The position numbers were made by a program, and so were the translations under genes. The notes below the pieces were generated by a model. The model worked only from the letters and a program-made list of their open reading frames with translations. It did no database searches and was not told the DNA's origin. From Scedosporium boydii (Eukaryota > Ascomycota > Sordariomycetes > Microascales > Microascaceae), in NCBI GenBank assembly GCA_002221725.1, contig NJFT01000009.1, positions 248,001 through 312,000 on the forward strand: 64,000 nt of DNA, written 5' to 3'. Positions 11,150-22,284 of this stretch are shown in pieces (position 1 is the stretch's first letter; each line of letters opens with the position of its first letter).

Positions 11150-13113
11150 AGTGATAAAGGGAAGATAGGCAGTCGAAATTAGGTCAATGGCGTTTCCTAT
11201 CGACAATTCATCATAGAAAGGCAAGGCCGGAGTGGTTGAGGACGAAAGATAGGAGAAGAGGCTGCGATTAGAAGTGCGGCAATGGGGGGGAAAGGGAGAA
11301 TTTAATATCGAACAAAATTATTAACGGTGAGGAAGAATTCTAGCCAAATGGTACTTCAAACTGTTGGGTAAGGTGAGGTCCCTGATTGAATGGTGACGTG
11401 CCACTGCCAAGTCCAGGCACTTGGATGCAAGCAATTGAGCTTTTTCCAGGCGCACTGTCTGGAGGAATTGGAGAATTAGCAGGCAGCAAGTTACAAGGGG
11501 CAGTAGCTTCCCAGTCCAGTCCAGTCCAGTCCTCCAGTCCCGACAGATCAGCGCAGCACTTTGGATTTTTTGGCTCCGCGGCGGTCGAATAGGGCCAGGG
11601 GAACCAGCCAATGAAAGGCCGTTCGTATTCGTATTAGGGACCCACTCTCCGATCAACATTCGATGTTCGAATTTCTGCTTGCAATCGACTGTCACCACAT
11701 TGGCCCATCGTTCCATCTCAAGATGAAGAGCTCCAGCGAAATCGCCATGAACGATAATAAAAAACGAAAAAATTGCGGCACACCGCTATCAATTGTCGAA
11801 TGAACGTACGGAGTGTTCTACGGGGTTATCCATCCAACATCCAACCCCTTGACCCCTCCCGGCCCGCGGAGGTTTTCGAGGGGTCACTTCGGAGACCTCC
11901 CGGACGAGGTACTTTGTATCAAAGCTTGACTGTCCACATGTAAGTATGTAATCACGCCTCGAATCCGAACACGATTCCGATTTCCAGTGTCTCTTCAAAT
12001 CGACTTAAGGAGCTCTTTATGGGAAGCCGACCACTCTTACTCGACCACACCGTATCATCTCTTTCCCGTTTGTCTCCTCTACGTGCTTCAATGAGATGAA
12101 GACCCATGTGTGCTAGGCAGCAGAATATCGACATGTTGCTGATCGTCCCCCTTTGATGGCCCGCTATTATATCCGTTCTCTTTGGCCAACACGATCACGA
12201 GAGCTCACGGCCCCATCCGAGGGAGACTTAAATTGTGCCTACCCTCGGACTACGACGTTCTTGCTCAAAATCATAGACGGCACTCGTCAAGACATCGCTA
12301 CTATTATGTCAGGATATAGGAATACGCATTCTCGACTTGATTATAATGCGCCGTATTCGTATGTGGATCGATTGCCGTTTATCTTCAAGACTGTTGGCTC
12401 TTCGAGGTCTCTCTGGGAGTTACTTAAGCTTCATACTACCTACCCCAGGGTCAACGAAGTTACGGTAAATCTGAGAAGTCAGGGACCACCCTCTAAGGGA
12501 TATCCGATTGCTGGTTGGAACCCAGCTATATCATCGCATCAGTGAAGAACTATTATCTCCCAGCTTTCACAAAACAGATGTCGGAGCAATGGTGAGAGCT
12601 CCAATTGGAGTCCTCCCAGAGCATGTGAATTGCCCAGAGCCAAAGCAGAATGGACAGGAAAATGTGATGACTAAGTATGCCAGTTAGCGTCCGTGCGGCG
12701 AAGGGATGAAATTGGCCCAATTGTCCTTGGTGCGTAGGGCAGGCTGACACGCTCTGTGCCCCGCGTTGTGCGTTTAATTGAATAGAACTTCGACGCGTCT
12801 TCGCGTGGTTCCTCGCACCCCTCCTTCAGCTCCTCAAGTATTTTTGGACGTCAATTGCTCCTCCGCTATCATCCTCATCTTCACCATCATTTCCACTGCT
12901 CTTCCAGTTTGTTCCTCATCTCATACTCCCATAACTAGAATCCAACTTTAACTGCCAGTCTTCTCCACCTGGCCCTTCAAAATCCCACCTATCCGAACCC
13001 CTCCTTTAACCAGACACAGACAGTATGTTTCTCTCATAGCACCTCCACGCTCTCTAACTCTCATGTGCCGTCCCCTTTTTGGACCTAGGATTCTAACTTT
13101 CTTGGTGGTAGAA
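11150..13113. promoter_or_regulatory. Divergent upstream region of CYP51 and PCNA
   Basis: About 2 kb separates the divergently transcribed CYP51 and PCNA. No coding gene is supported. It carries a CCAGT microsatellite at 11511-11532. The right end (about 12780-13020) is C/T-rich with CATCTTCACCATC-type sequence, typical of a core promoter and leader for PCNA. A probable 5'-UTR intron (13023-13111) starts GTATGT, contains TTCTAAC, and ends GGTAG two bases before the PCNA ATG. Confidence 0.5.
11511..11532. repeat. CCAGT microsatellite upstream of CYP51
   Basis: Four consecutive CCAGT units, followed by an imperfect CCTCCAGT copy. It lies about 360 bp upstream of the CYP51 start codon. Confidence 0.85.
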
Positions 13114-14042
13114 ATGCTTGAGGCACGATTGGAACAGGCTAATGTCCTGAAAAAGGTGGTTGATGCCATCAAAGATCTCGTCCAAGACTGCAACTTCGAT
13201 TGCAACGACTCCGGAATTGCTCTCCAGGCCATGGATAACAGTCACGTTGCTCTCGTTTCCATGATGCTCAAGGCCGAAGCCTTCTCTCCCTACCGATGCG
13301 ACCGCAACATTGCCCTCGGTGTTAACCTCAGCTCCCTCACCAGGGTTCTGCGTGCTGCTCAGAATGAGGATATCCTCACTGTCAAGGCCGACGATGACGC
13401 CGACGCGCTCAACCTCGTATTCGAGAGCAGCGAGAACGATCGTATCAGTGAATACGACCTGAAGCTCATGGACATTGACCAAGAGCACCTTGGTATTCCC
13501 GAAACCGAGTACGCTGCTACTATCTCCATGCCCTCCAACGAATTCCGGAGGATCTGCACAGATTTGATGGCCATGTCGGACTCTGGTATGCATCTCTTTT
13601 CGCTCTAATAATTTGGCCCATATCTGCTTCGTTCGACTGTACTAACACGCCCTTCTGAACCTAGTCACCCTCGATGCCAGCAAGGACGGAATCAAGTTCT
13701 CCAGCGCCGGCGACATCGGCAATGGATCCGTCACCCTCCGCAGCCACACCAACGTTGACAAGCCGGAACAGAACGTTAACATCGAACTGACCGAGCCTGT
13801 TTCTCTCACCTTCTCCCTCAAGTACCTCGTCAACTTTTGCAAGGCCTCCGCCCTCTCTCCCCATGTCAAGATTTGCCTCTCTAACGAAGTCCCACTTCTT
13901 GTCGAGTACAACCTCTCCGGCACCAGTTACTTGCGGTTCTACCTTGCACCAAAGGTTTGTTTTCCCCTGATATGTGATGCTATTTGCACAGCATTGAGCT
14001 TATTGCTAATAATGCATATAGATTGGCGACGAGGAGAGCTAG
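13114..14042 (+). CDS. pol30: PCNA, DNA polymerase sliding clamp
   Basis: Three exons: 13114-13585, 13665-13954 and 14022-14042, total 260 aa, the usual PCNA length. PCNA forms a homotrimeric ring around DNA in the nucleus and holds replicative polymerases, Fen1, ligase and repair factors. The sequence starts [22 protein letters not shown]. It contains the near-invariant [20 protein letters not shown] block, the interdomain connector region (residues about 118-135, [14 protein letters not shown]) that binds PIP-box partners, and the SUMO/ubiquitin Lys region (residue 164 area, [19 protein letters not shown]). It ends [22 protein letters not shown]. The last exon is only 21 nt and supplies IGDEES plus the stop. 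Introns have GTATGC/GTTTGT donors and YAG acceptors. A likely intron in the 5' leader ends 2 nt before the ATG. Identity is certain. Confidence 0.98.
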
Positions 14043-14459
14043 AAAAATGCAGGGCTTGTTATGAGACCAAGACACCAGGAACATTTTTTTTACTACAAAA
14101 TGGTAGATATTGGAGGATGTGATGGCGGGACTAAAAATAAGATAATGATGCTTTTCAATGAAACAATACCCAACCCTCGAGGACTCAATTCCTTCCTGTC
14201 TCTTCCTACTCTTGTGAGGTTTGTATTGGGAGCTCAGCTCAGCTCGGATCAAAAAGTCCTGCCGCTCGATTTTCAGCTGTTAGTCAGGTGCCAGATACTA
14301 TTTATGGAATGCCCTGTGACGTTCTAAGGCGAGGCCTCAAGCGCATCCTCCCATGGGAATATGTATTCTGAATCTCCAATCATGGCCCTAGACATTTCGA
14401 ATCACAGCCACTCCTGTTTTCCGGCTCATACGCTTGTATCTTTCCCGCGCTATGGTTGA
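14043..14459. other. PCNA 3' flank
   Basis: Downstream region of PCNA with A-rich stretches suited to polyadenylation. No gene is seen before the APH-like relic. Confidence 0.5.
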
Positions 14460-14462
14460 CCC

Positions 14463-15327
14463 TTGCCCGCTTCCTTCTACGCGGACGCCGCCACTCTGCC
14501 TGCCCCTCTCCCTACCATTGCGCACATCGTAACATCACTGGACGTTCTGAAAGAGTACACCAGCAGTCGGATCGTCCGAGTCGGTCTCCATTTCATTGTC
14601 AGGTATGACTTAAGTGTAAGCTTGTCTGAGGGCCAGAATATGATATTTGTCAAGGAGGTCTCGACCGTGGCTGTATCCAACGTTTACGCTCTCCATACAA
14701 CCCAACATAAAAAACACAAGAAGCCAACGAGCTACGAAGTACATCGCCATGGAAAAAGTCGAGGGAAATTGTCTTAGGTCTTGTTGGGCATCTATGGGCA
14801 AGGAAGCGAAACTGGCTGTGACCGACCAACCTCGACGTCACTTAGGACAATTACGCCAACTACCTTCACCTGGATATTTTGGAATGATTGGAAGGCGGCC
14901 GTTCGATAATTCTATGTTCTGGACCGCCGATTTTGACTATGGGGATCACCCTAAGCTGCCTGCGGGTCCATTCGACACGGAGCAGCAGATGCTGGATGCC
15001 ATGGTACAAAAGTATCTGTACAATAACCCAACGTCCCGCAAGGCCGAGTACTACAGGCATGTACTACCTACTGTCATTCGCAATCATGAAGCCGTTATCA
15101 CACATGCAGACTTGCAACGAAAGAATATTCTCATCAACGACAACGGGGAAGCAGTTGTGATGGACTGGGAGGCATCGGGATGGTATCCGAACTATTGGGA
15201 GTACGCTGTCGCGCTTTTCTCATGCTGGTGGGATGATGACTGGCATCTGCATGTTGTCAAGATTCTCGATGAATACCCGAATGAATACGCTTGGATGGTT
15301 ATGATGTTCCATGAAATGTGGTCTTGA
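14463..15327 (+). pseudogene. APH-family phosphotransferase, frameshifted and without ATG
   Basis: Two overlapping frames together make one recognisable fungal aminoglycoside-phosphotransferase-like (APH, kinase fold) protein. The first (from about 14463) encodes TLPAPLPTIAHIVTS, SSRIVRVGLHFIVRYD, LSEGQNMIFVKE (lysine region) and NVYAL. The second (from about 14690) encodes TKYIAMEKVEGNCL (hinge), LPSPGYFGMI, the catalytic loop ITHADLQRKNILI and the metal-binding AVVMDWEASGWYPNYWEYA, ending near the usual family end. The join needs a one-base shift between about 14695 and 14740; I see no intron there. The N-terminal frame has no ATG, only TTG. Both defects point to a recent pseudogene or a sequencing error. 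Intact relatives are uncharacterised small-molecule or choline-type kinases in many Pezizomycotina. A TACGAAGTAC element (14733-14742) sits exactly in the shifted segment. Confidence 0.65.
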
Positions 15328-15810
15328 GTCGAAAAGGCAACGCCTTCATGAAGACGTTGCGAGGCGTCAAGCAAGAGGTGTCCGATCTCGCCGCTACCGC
15401 TTACCTAAGGCATTAACGCTCCAAAGACAGTGATAGTGTGTGAGCAGATTGTGGCTGGTCGCACTAACAATTTGAATTTGAAATCCACAAACGCCGGAGA
15501 TGCGTGGGGATCTATCGATGACTCTCAACCCCAAGCCTCGGCCATAAATTACTTTCGTAGACTGCCGCGAATATGCGCTAGAGAACCCCGATCTAGATCT
15601 GGTTCAAACTGAGGTCCGGTCCTTTAGCTGTTATGACTTGTGAATAACGAGAAACCCACGACTTGGGATTTTTCTTTCTTTCGATTGTCGTACTCAGGTG
15701 GGGGCCGTAGCACCCAGCCGCAGGACTTGGCCGGACTTCACACATCCCTCTCTAAGAATATCGAATATTCCGTTCTAGAGCCCCCGCTTGATTCCGTATA
15801 GATCCATTCG
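15328..15810. other. Gap before pyridoxal kinase
   Basis: No gene is supported. The segment serves as the upstream region of pyridoxal kinase. Confidence 0.45.
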
Positions 15811-17145
15811 ATGGTGGAAGACTTCCCCGTCCCGGAAACCCGTGTGCTTGCGGTTGCTAGCCATGTAAGAATATGCCAGTCGTGATACCGATATCCAACG
15901 ACGTCCATATACTAATGCATCTGACAGGTGGTGTCTGGGTTAGTGGGCTCCCTCAAGACTTTCAGCCAGTCTATGTATCAACTTTGAAAGGCCAAATTTA
16001 GTAATACTGGACTTCTAGGAATGTCGGAAACAAGATTGCCGTCTTCGTCCTTCAGTCACTTGGCTGTGAAGTTTCGGCGTTGAACACAGTCCAGTTCAGT
16101 ACGTAAAACAGCCAGCTCGCGACGGTCAGAGGGGCCATCTTTAGGCTAACTGTAGCGGCGAAAGGCAACCACACTGGGTACGGCCAATGGAAAGGCTCGA
16201 GAGTGTCGGCCGAGGAGATTACCGACCTGTACAACGGCCTCAAGCAGTCATACCTAGACGAGTTTGATATGATGCTCACGGGATATATACCTGGAGCTGC
16301 AGCCGTGAACGCTGTAGGCGCTATTGCCAAAGAGCTTCAGGGCAAGACAGAGTCAGCACCGGGTACCTTCTTTTGGGTTCTTGATCCTGTCATGGGAGAT
16401 AACGGTAGGTTATACGTCGCAGAAGATGTGGTGCCAGCCTATCGGTCCCTTATCCCGTACGCCGACTTGGTCTTGCCAAATCAGTTCGAAGCCGAGTAAG
16501 TTCCCATGGTACTTCTTTAAACGAGTTATGTTTGGCTAACTTCTCCTTTGCCTGTTCCCTCTTTAAAGAGTACTCTCGGAAGTAAAGATCAACGACATGG
16601 AAACACTGAAGCAAGCCATCAGGACGATGCACGAGAAATTCGGCATTCCGCACGTAATGATCACTTCGGTCAATCTAGAAAGCACCGGTTTATTCCCGGA
16701 CCACCTCTGTGTCGTGGGATCAACCATGACATCCGATCGCAAGGCCCGGCTTTTCAAGATCCAGTTTCCTGCCATGGACTGCTATTTCAGTGGCACTGGA
16801 GACATGTTTGGTGCCCTGACGGTAGTGAGAATGCGAGAGGCCGTTTCCAAGACCCCCGGGTTGATGGGAGTATCCTCTTGGGTGAGCGAGGACTCGGTCG
16901 ATGCTCTTGACCTTCCGCTGGCGCGAGCCGCTGAGAAGGTGGTGGGAAGCATGCATCAAGTTCTGTCCAAAACTTTAGAGAGTATGAAAGCGGCATTGAG
17001 GTCGGCCTCGAACGCACAGATCGGCGACGGCCCCGATGCAAACCAATCTCAACTTGTTAGGTCCAAAGCTTCAGAGCTACGCCTCGTGAGGAATTTGTCT
17101 TGTCTACGAAACCCTACACAAGAATTCAAGGCTATTAGAATTTAA
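15811..17145 (+). CDS. BUD16: Pyridoxal kinase
   Basis: Five exons: 15811-15864, 15928-15938, 16019-16098, 16165-16495 and 16569-17145, total 350 aa. The enzyme phosphorylates pyridoxal, pyridoxine and pyridoxamine to the 5'-phosphates (vitamin B6 salvage), in the cytosol. Diagnostic sequence: VLAVASHVVSG...[36 protein letters not shown] (the substrate-binding start of the PdxK/PdxY ribokinase-like family), DPVMGDNGRLYV, and the anion-hole/catalytic CYFSGTGDMFGALT with its catalytic Asp. The usual Tyr after VVSG is Asn here, produced at an exon junction. Exon 2 is only 11 nt (GTG GTG TCT GG) but is required to give VVSG. Introns have GTAAGA, GTTAGT, GTACGT and GTAAGT donors. The C-terminal 50 residues after LSKTLESMKAAL are variable. 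All five exons keep phase, so the model is strong. Confidence 0.93.
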
Positions 17146-17397
17146 ATGGTGGTGGCATTGCATTACTCTGTGGGGATTATTTGAAGTGCATTCATGAATT
17201 GGCGTGGCATATAGACATCACAACTGAGGAGGCATTTCTAAACTAGGTCCAAATAGAAGAATCCGAATCCGAACCTGTATTTAAAGTCACATTTATCCTT
17301 TAACTTATATCTATAGAAGTCACGTCGTACTCCTTACACTCCAAATAAGTAAAGCCCATCCTGTTCCGTTTTTTTTTTCCCCTCTTCCCAAGAGCAC

Positions 17398-18023
17398 TTA
17401 TCCAGTGCTACCGAAGCCACCGGCACCCCTAACGCTCTCCTCGAGTTCCTGGACTTCCACGACCTCGGGGTTCCAAATGCGCTCAATAACGAGTTGGGCG
17501 ATGCGGTCACCTTCCTTCACCTGGAAGTCCTCCTCGCCATGGTTGAAGAGAAGTACCTTTACCTGGCCACGATAGTCGGCATCAATGACACCTGCGCCGG
17601 TGTCGATGAAGTGCTTCGAAGCGAGACCAGATCGGGGCGCAATACGGCCGTCTTAGAGCACAATCCGTTAGATATGAGTGTTGGCAATGCTACCGCGGGC
17701 TCGCCCAAGAGAGGCTTCTTACATGTACCGGCTGGGATAGCCATGCTAATATCCGTATCTACGAGAGCCTTGCCCCTCGAGGGGATCACGGTGTCCTTAG
17801 AAGCGTAAAGATCATACCCAGCAGCAAAGGCCGAGCCCCGGGTCGGTAGGCGGGCCTTATCAGACAGCTTCTTGATGAGGAGGGGGGGAATCTGTTCCAT
17901 TGTGGGATTGTGAGAGGCTGAGTCGTTCGCGGTGGGTGGATTGCTAATATTTGCAATGTTGTCGGTCTTGACTCTCTTGGCCGGCGGGGATACTGGGGGC
18001 GAGGTAGCAGTTGGTGCAGTCAT
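17398..18023 (-). CDS. dut1: dUTP diphosphatase (dUTPase)
   Basis: Two exons on the minus strand, 18023-17723 and 17651-17398, total 184 aa. It hydrolyses dUTP to dUMP and PPi, keeping uracil out of DNA and supplying dUMP for thymidylate synthesis. All five trimeric-dUTPase motifs are present: AGYDLYAS (motif 1), PRSGLA (2), GVIDADYRG (3, with the Asp and Tyr that read uracil/deoxyribose), [10 protein letters not shown] (4) and [10 protein letters not shown] (5, phosphate-binding tail). The intron (GTAAGA...CTAAG) splits the Tyr codon of [10 protein letters not shown]. About 60 N-terminal residues are Ser/Pro/Thr-rich with a KRVK nuclear-signal-like patch. The frame stays open upstream to another ATG at 18224, adding 67 Arg-rich residues (see findings). 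The gene is divergent from the KH-domain gene. Confidence 0.96.
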
Positions 18024-19535
18024 GGTCTTCTCGGTGGGGATTCGCAATGATGGGATTCTGGCGGGGATTCCTTGCATGGGAAGGCGGTGACGCGACGAGG
18101 ATTCACGCGCCTGCGTCCTTCCTAGTAGTGTTGCCCCAGCGGGCGTTGGAATTGGCCAATGGCGTTGCCAGCGCAAATTGCTTATCCCCAACTGCCGGCA
18201 AGTGCCACCCATCCAAGCGGTCATCGTTTGAAAGGATGGGAATGCGACCGCGTGGACGGACCATCAGGCAAACGAGAGCAGGCGCGGTCTGAAGAGCATC
18301 GAGAGATTTGATCGCAGGAGCTCACTGAACCTCTAGTTGTACTTGCTATTTTCACAAGGACTGCCTCAGTGGCTTCCCTTGATGACAGTGGATTAAGTCT
18401 AGCCTCTGTGCCTTGACAGAGCTCCCAAAGCAGCAGGAGCAATGTGCGAGTTAGTCAGCCACAAACGGTGCGGACCTGATAATACTGTGTATATTTTCAT
18501 CCAATCTACCACGTGTAGGCGGTCAAACGAAGCAGATTCCTCGTTCCGGGCTTTTATCCGCACTGTCCTCCTTCCAGTCATCCTTGTGGGAGGGTAGCTC
18601 CTTTGACCTAATATTTGGGGGTGATCCGCGAAGGACAAGTTTCAACCCTTTCCTCCTCTCCGTTTTCAAACTTCTTCCGAGACGCCATCACCCCCTTCCA
18701 TCCATCGCTCCTTCTCCGATCAACCCATCAAGGAGCCGCGTTTCCATCATTTGTCTCTTTCATTTTCCCCTGCGCTTTCCCGATTTATTGCCCAGATCCC
18801 GTTTGTACCCTTGTCCGATTCGTTTCGCACTCGGAAGGCACTTGCGACAGCGATTTGCTCCCTCCTTCTTTCCCTCATAAAAAAAGCCGCCTCATCAGTT
18901 ATCACCCAAATCCGGGCGACTCGTCATCGAATTGCCCTCGTCTCTTTTTTCTTTTTTCTTTCTTCACTATTCAGGTTCAGGGCGATATTGAAAACGGGCT
19001 TGAATAACTTCCTAAATTGGGAGGCAGTGGCAAAGCCAAAGGTTTGACTACTTTGACACCTGTAGCGCCTCCATCTTCCTCCACGCCCACTTCATCCACT
19101 TCTCTCACCATCATTCCTCCCCAACCACTACTTCCGCCCTCATATTTCTCTCTCCTCCCCGACACCGGATCCATCTTCACCGTCGCCGACCCACGAGATT
19201 CACGAAGGACTGGGCCCTTGCCTCACTCGACGTTCCGTTCACCGTAGAAGCCAAAATCACCAAGCCACTTCACCGATTCTCCCGACCCTGTGTGTCTTCC
19301 CAGTCTCGGCACCTCATTTCATCACCGCCACCCATCCCTCACGGCAACTCCTAGGGTGTACATACTTTTTTAAGAGATACCGAATACAAGAAAAGAAGAG
19401 AGAAGAGTTATAAATTTCCTCAACTCGACTAGAGCTTGCGAACCGATCAAACAATCAGACCGACGGTTCAGATCGTGAAGTTTATAGAAAAACCAGTCTT
19501 TAGCTTTGGGAGCTCTGATATATCATACAAGAACA
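18024..19535. promoter_or_regulatory. Divergent promoter and long pyrimidine-rich leader of the KH gene
   Basis: About 1.5 kb between dUTPase and the KH-domain gene. From about 18640 to 19330 the plus strand is strongly C/T-rich with many CTTTTC/TCTCC runs, as in fungal promoters and long 5' leaders. Short open frames there are low-complexity and not credible proteins. No gene is called. Confidence 0.5.
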
Positions 19536-21032
19536 ATGTCGGCCTCCCCCACGCAACCAACGCAGTCCGCGAAGCGGCCTCTCGAGGAGCCTTCATCGCC
19601 CTCTCGCGCCACTGAGCAGCCCGAGGCGAAGCGCCCCGCTTTGGATAAGATCGTTAAGCACGACGAGGAGATTGAGCTCGCGCCCCAGCCTGACCAGAAT
19701 GGCGAGTCCTCGCCTGACCAGAGCGCCACCGAGAAGACCAACGGAGTAGCCACGGAGGAGCAGGCCGAGGGCACCGCTGGCGAATCGACCGAGAGCAAGA
19801 CGACCACCACCGCACCGGCGCCGGGCCCGTCTAGTGGTGTTCCTGCCAATGCCAATGACGAGACCGCCTGGATCCATATTAGGGCTGTTATTTCTAGCCC
19901 TGAAGCTGCGACCATCATCGGAAAGGGTGGCGAGAATGTGTCCAACATCCGAAGATTGTCGGGCGCCAAATGCACCGTCAGCGACTACCAAAAGGGTGCT
20001 GTTGAGCGCATTTTGACCGTTAGTGGCGTCGTAGACGCTGTCGCAAAGGTATAACTTAACCCGATGAGTATATAACCTAGTTACATGTTCGGACTGCTAA
20101 CTCGATGGCAGGCATTTGGCCTTATTATCCGCACCTTGAACAACGAAAACCTGAACGAGCCTTCGTCATCGACTTCGAAAACCTACCCGCTTCGCCTCCT
20201 GATTCCCCATATCCTCATCGGATCCATCATTGGAAAGGGTGGCGCTCGCATTCGAGAAATTCAGGAAGCTTCTGGAGCCCGTCTTAATGCGTCTGATTCA
20301 TGCCTCCCGCTTTCCTCCGAGCGCTCCCTTGTTGTCATGGGCGTTGCCGACGCTGTTCACATTGCAACATACTATGTTGGCAGTACCCTCCTGGAGCAGC
20401 TGAAAGAACGTTTTGGTGGCCCTGCAGCATCTGCCTACGCCACTAGGAGCGGTGGCCCCGCTGGCGCAGTCCCCGGCGGCATGCAAGTCGTGCCTTACTG
20501 CCCTCAACCCGCCAGTGGAGGATACGGTAACAGGGAGCACTATGGCAGGCGACATGATGCCCGGGCGCATCATATGGCCCCTGGACCTTATCCCCAACAG
20601 TACCCGGCCCACCCAGCCCATCATACCCCTCCTATGCCCATCCACTACGGAAGCGGGCCCCAGGCTGGAGCGTACGGTGCTGCTGCACCCCATGTCCCCA
20701 TCCACGGCGCTCCCCACGCCGCGGCTCCTGGTCCAGGTGGTCCCCAGGGCCAGCCCATGCACGGTGGCATGCCTGGCGGTTCCCTAACGCAACAGATCTA
20801 CATCCCCAACGACATGGTCGGCGCCATTATCGGCAAAGGTGGATCGAAGATTAACGAGATACGCCAGATGAGTGGCAGCGTTATCAAGATCAACGAGCCT
20901 CAGGACAATACCAACGAGCGCCTCGTCACCATCACTGGTACCGAGGAGTGCAACCGTATCGCCCTGTACCTCCTCTACAACCGCCTCGGCGAGACCCACA
21001 ACAAGCACGCCGATGAGCGGAGGCCTTTCTAG
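19536..21032 (+). CDS. Triple-KH-domain RNA-binding protein (PBP2/Rnc1/HEK2 type)
   Basis: Two exons, 19536-20048 and 20112-21032, total 477 aa; the intron is GTATAA...GGCAG in phase 0. It has three type-I KH domains, each with the RNA-binding GxxG loop: IIGKGGENV (about residue 129), IIGKGGARI (about residue 209) and IIGKGGSKI (about residue 415). The N-terminal 100 residues are acidic, Ser/Thr/Glu-rich and likely disordered, with an RPLEEP...AKRP start. Between KH2 and KH3 is a Gly/Pro/His/Tyr-rich linker. This layout matches yeast PBP2/HEK2 and fission yeast Rnc1, which bind mRNAs and control their stability, localisation or translation, and match mammalian PCBP/hnRNP K. The exact orthologue is not decidable from sequence alone. 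ATG 19536 gives the natural start; an earlier in-frame non-ATG start is not needed. Confidence 0.93.
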
Positions 21033-22284
21033 AAGGCTTTCGACCGAGCAAAGATCGGGCCCGACGTTTCTTCCATGATGCTTACGAGAAATAAAACTGG
21101 TGTATTCTGAGAAAATTGAGGTCCACTAATTCGTATTTACAATCACGGTCTACGGCGGCTTCTACTTCCATTTTCTTCTTCGTTGTTATCTTTGGGGTTC
21201 CTTTTATTTTCACTTATCGTTCAGTATTTTAGTGCCCGGGCACCATTCATCTGGTCCGAATGCCTCGGTCTCCTTGCCTAATCCGCAGACGTGCACCAAA
21301 TTGACGGGCGAGGGCAACCAGATGGGGAGAGAGAGAGAGCGCGATGCCGCCGGGGTTTTGATGACGCTATCTGCCTTTCGGCGAACCTTAGGGAAGGGTG
21401 TGGGGGAAGGGAAATGCTAACATCAAATGGCGTAGAAACGGTAAAAAGGGTCTGTTTGGTCGGTTTCGAGATAGTCAATTGCGGTCTTTCAGCTGGTTCT
21501 TTGTTTCTTCCTTCGTTTCCTAATTTTCGAGGTATATTTCTAATAGCGCACTGTCTCCTTCATCTCGTCTCGCTGTCCGCACTTCTTGATCTCTCTCCTT
21601 CCTTCACGAGTTCGCTTCATCCTCCACGCTCACCTGTGCCCTTGTCACCTACACGAAACTCTGACCTACTATACATCTTTGCATTGCCCACTCTCCAACT
21701 GTCATGATGGATGCAAACGTCCTACCCTGGAACTAGTGGTACCTTGTCCCTAAATGTCCTGTGTGTCTCACGCCCGATCTTTCCCGACTTTGACCTATGC
21801 TCTCTTCTCGATGTCCCCTCCCCCCTCTCCAACGATCGCTGCGGTGCCCTTTTCCCATTGATAATGAGTGTTCACACCATCGAGGATGCTTCCCTTTCTC
21901 GTCCGAACACATTCTGACCCGTTCTCCCACAGACCTGCCTGCTAATGACGAAGAATTAGGTGACGCCACGGGGTAAGAAGTGCGGTCCGCACTTGCTAGA
22001 GCTAGGGAGAAACTAGGGCTTCTATAACTATTTCACTACGCTAGCCGCTGGCTACAGTCGGTCAATGACCCCATCGTCGAGAGGTGCGTCCAATACTTCC
22101 GTTACGCTAACCGAAGGCAGGTGGTGATGCGTTATGGTTGTAATAGTATGTAGAGATCCCGCATACATCATCACAATTCGGGCGTCGTTGCAAATAAGCA
22201 CTTCTGTAATTTTATTGCTAGATCATCGTTTCCGCGTTACTGAAGCATTATTGGGCATTACGTCTCAAGAAGCCAATTGCAGAC
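21033..22284. other. 3' flanks of convergent KH and ABM genes
   Basis: The KH gene and the ABM-fold gene converge here. A long C/T-rich segment (21480-21900) yields overlapping low-complexity frames with no domain. No gene is called. Confidence 0.5.

Noticed and set aside
18584..19247. Several 70-130-codon frames in the KH gene leader
   Set aside because: Pyrimidine-rich low-complexity sequence typical of a fungal promoter/leader, not protein.
21291..21917. Frames of 60-140 codons after the KH gene
   Set aside because: C/T-rich 3' flank, no domain or conservation visible.
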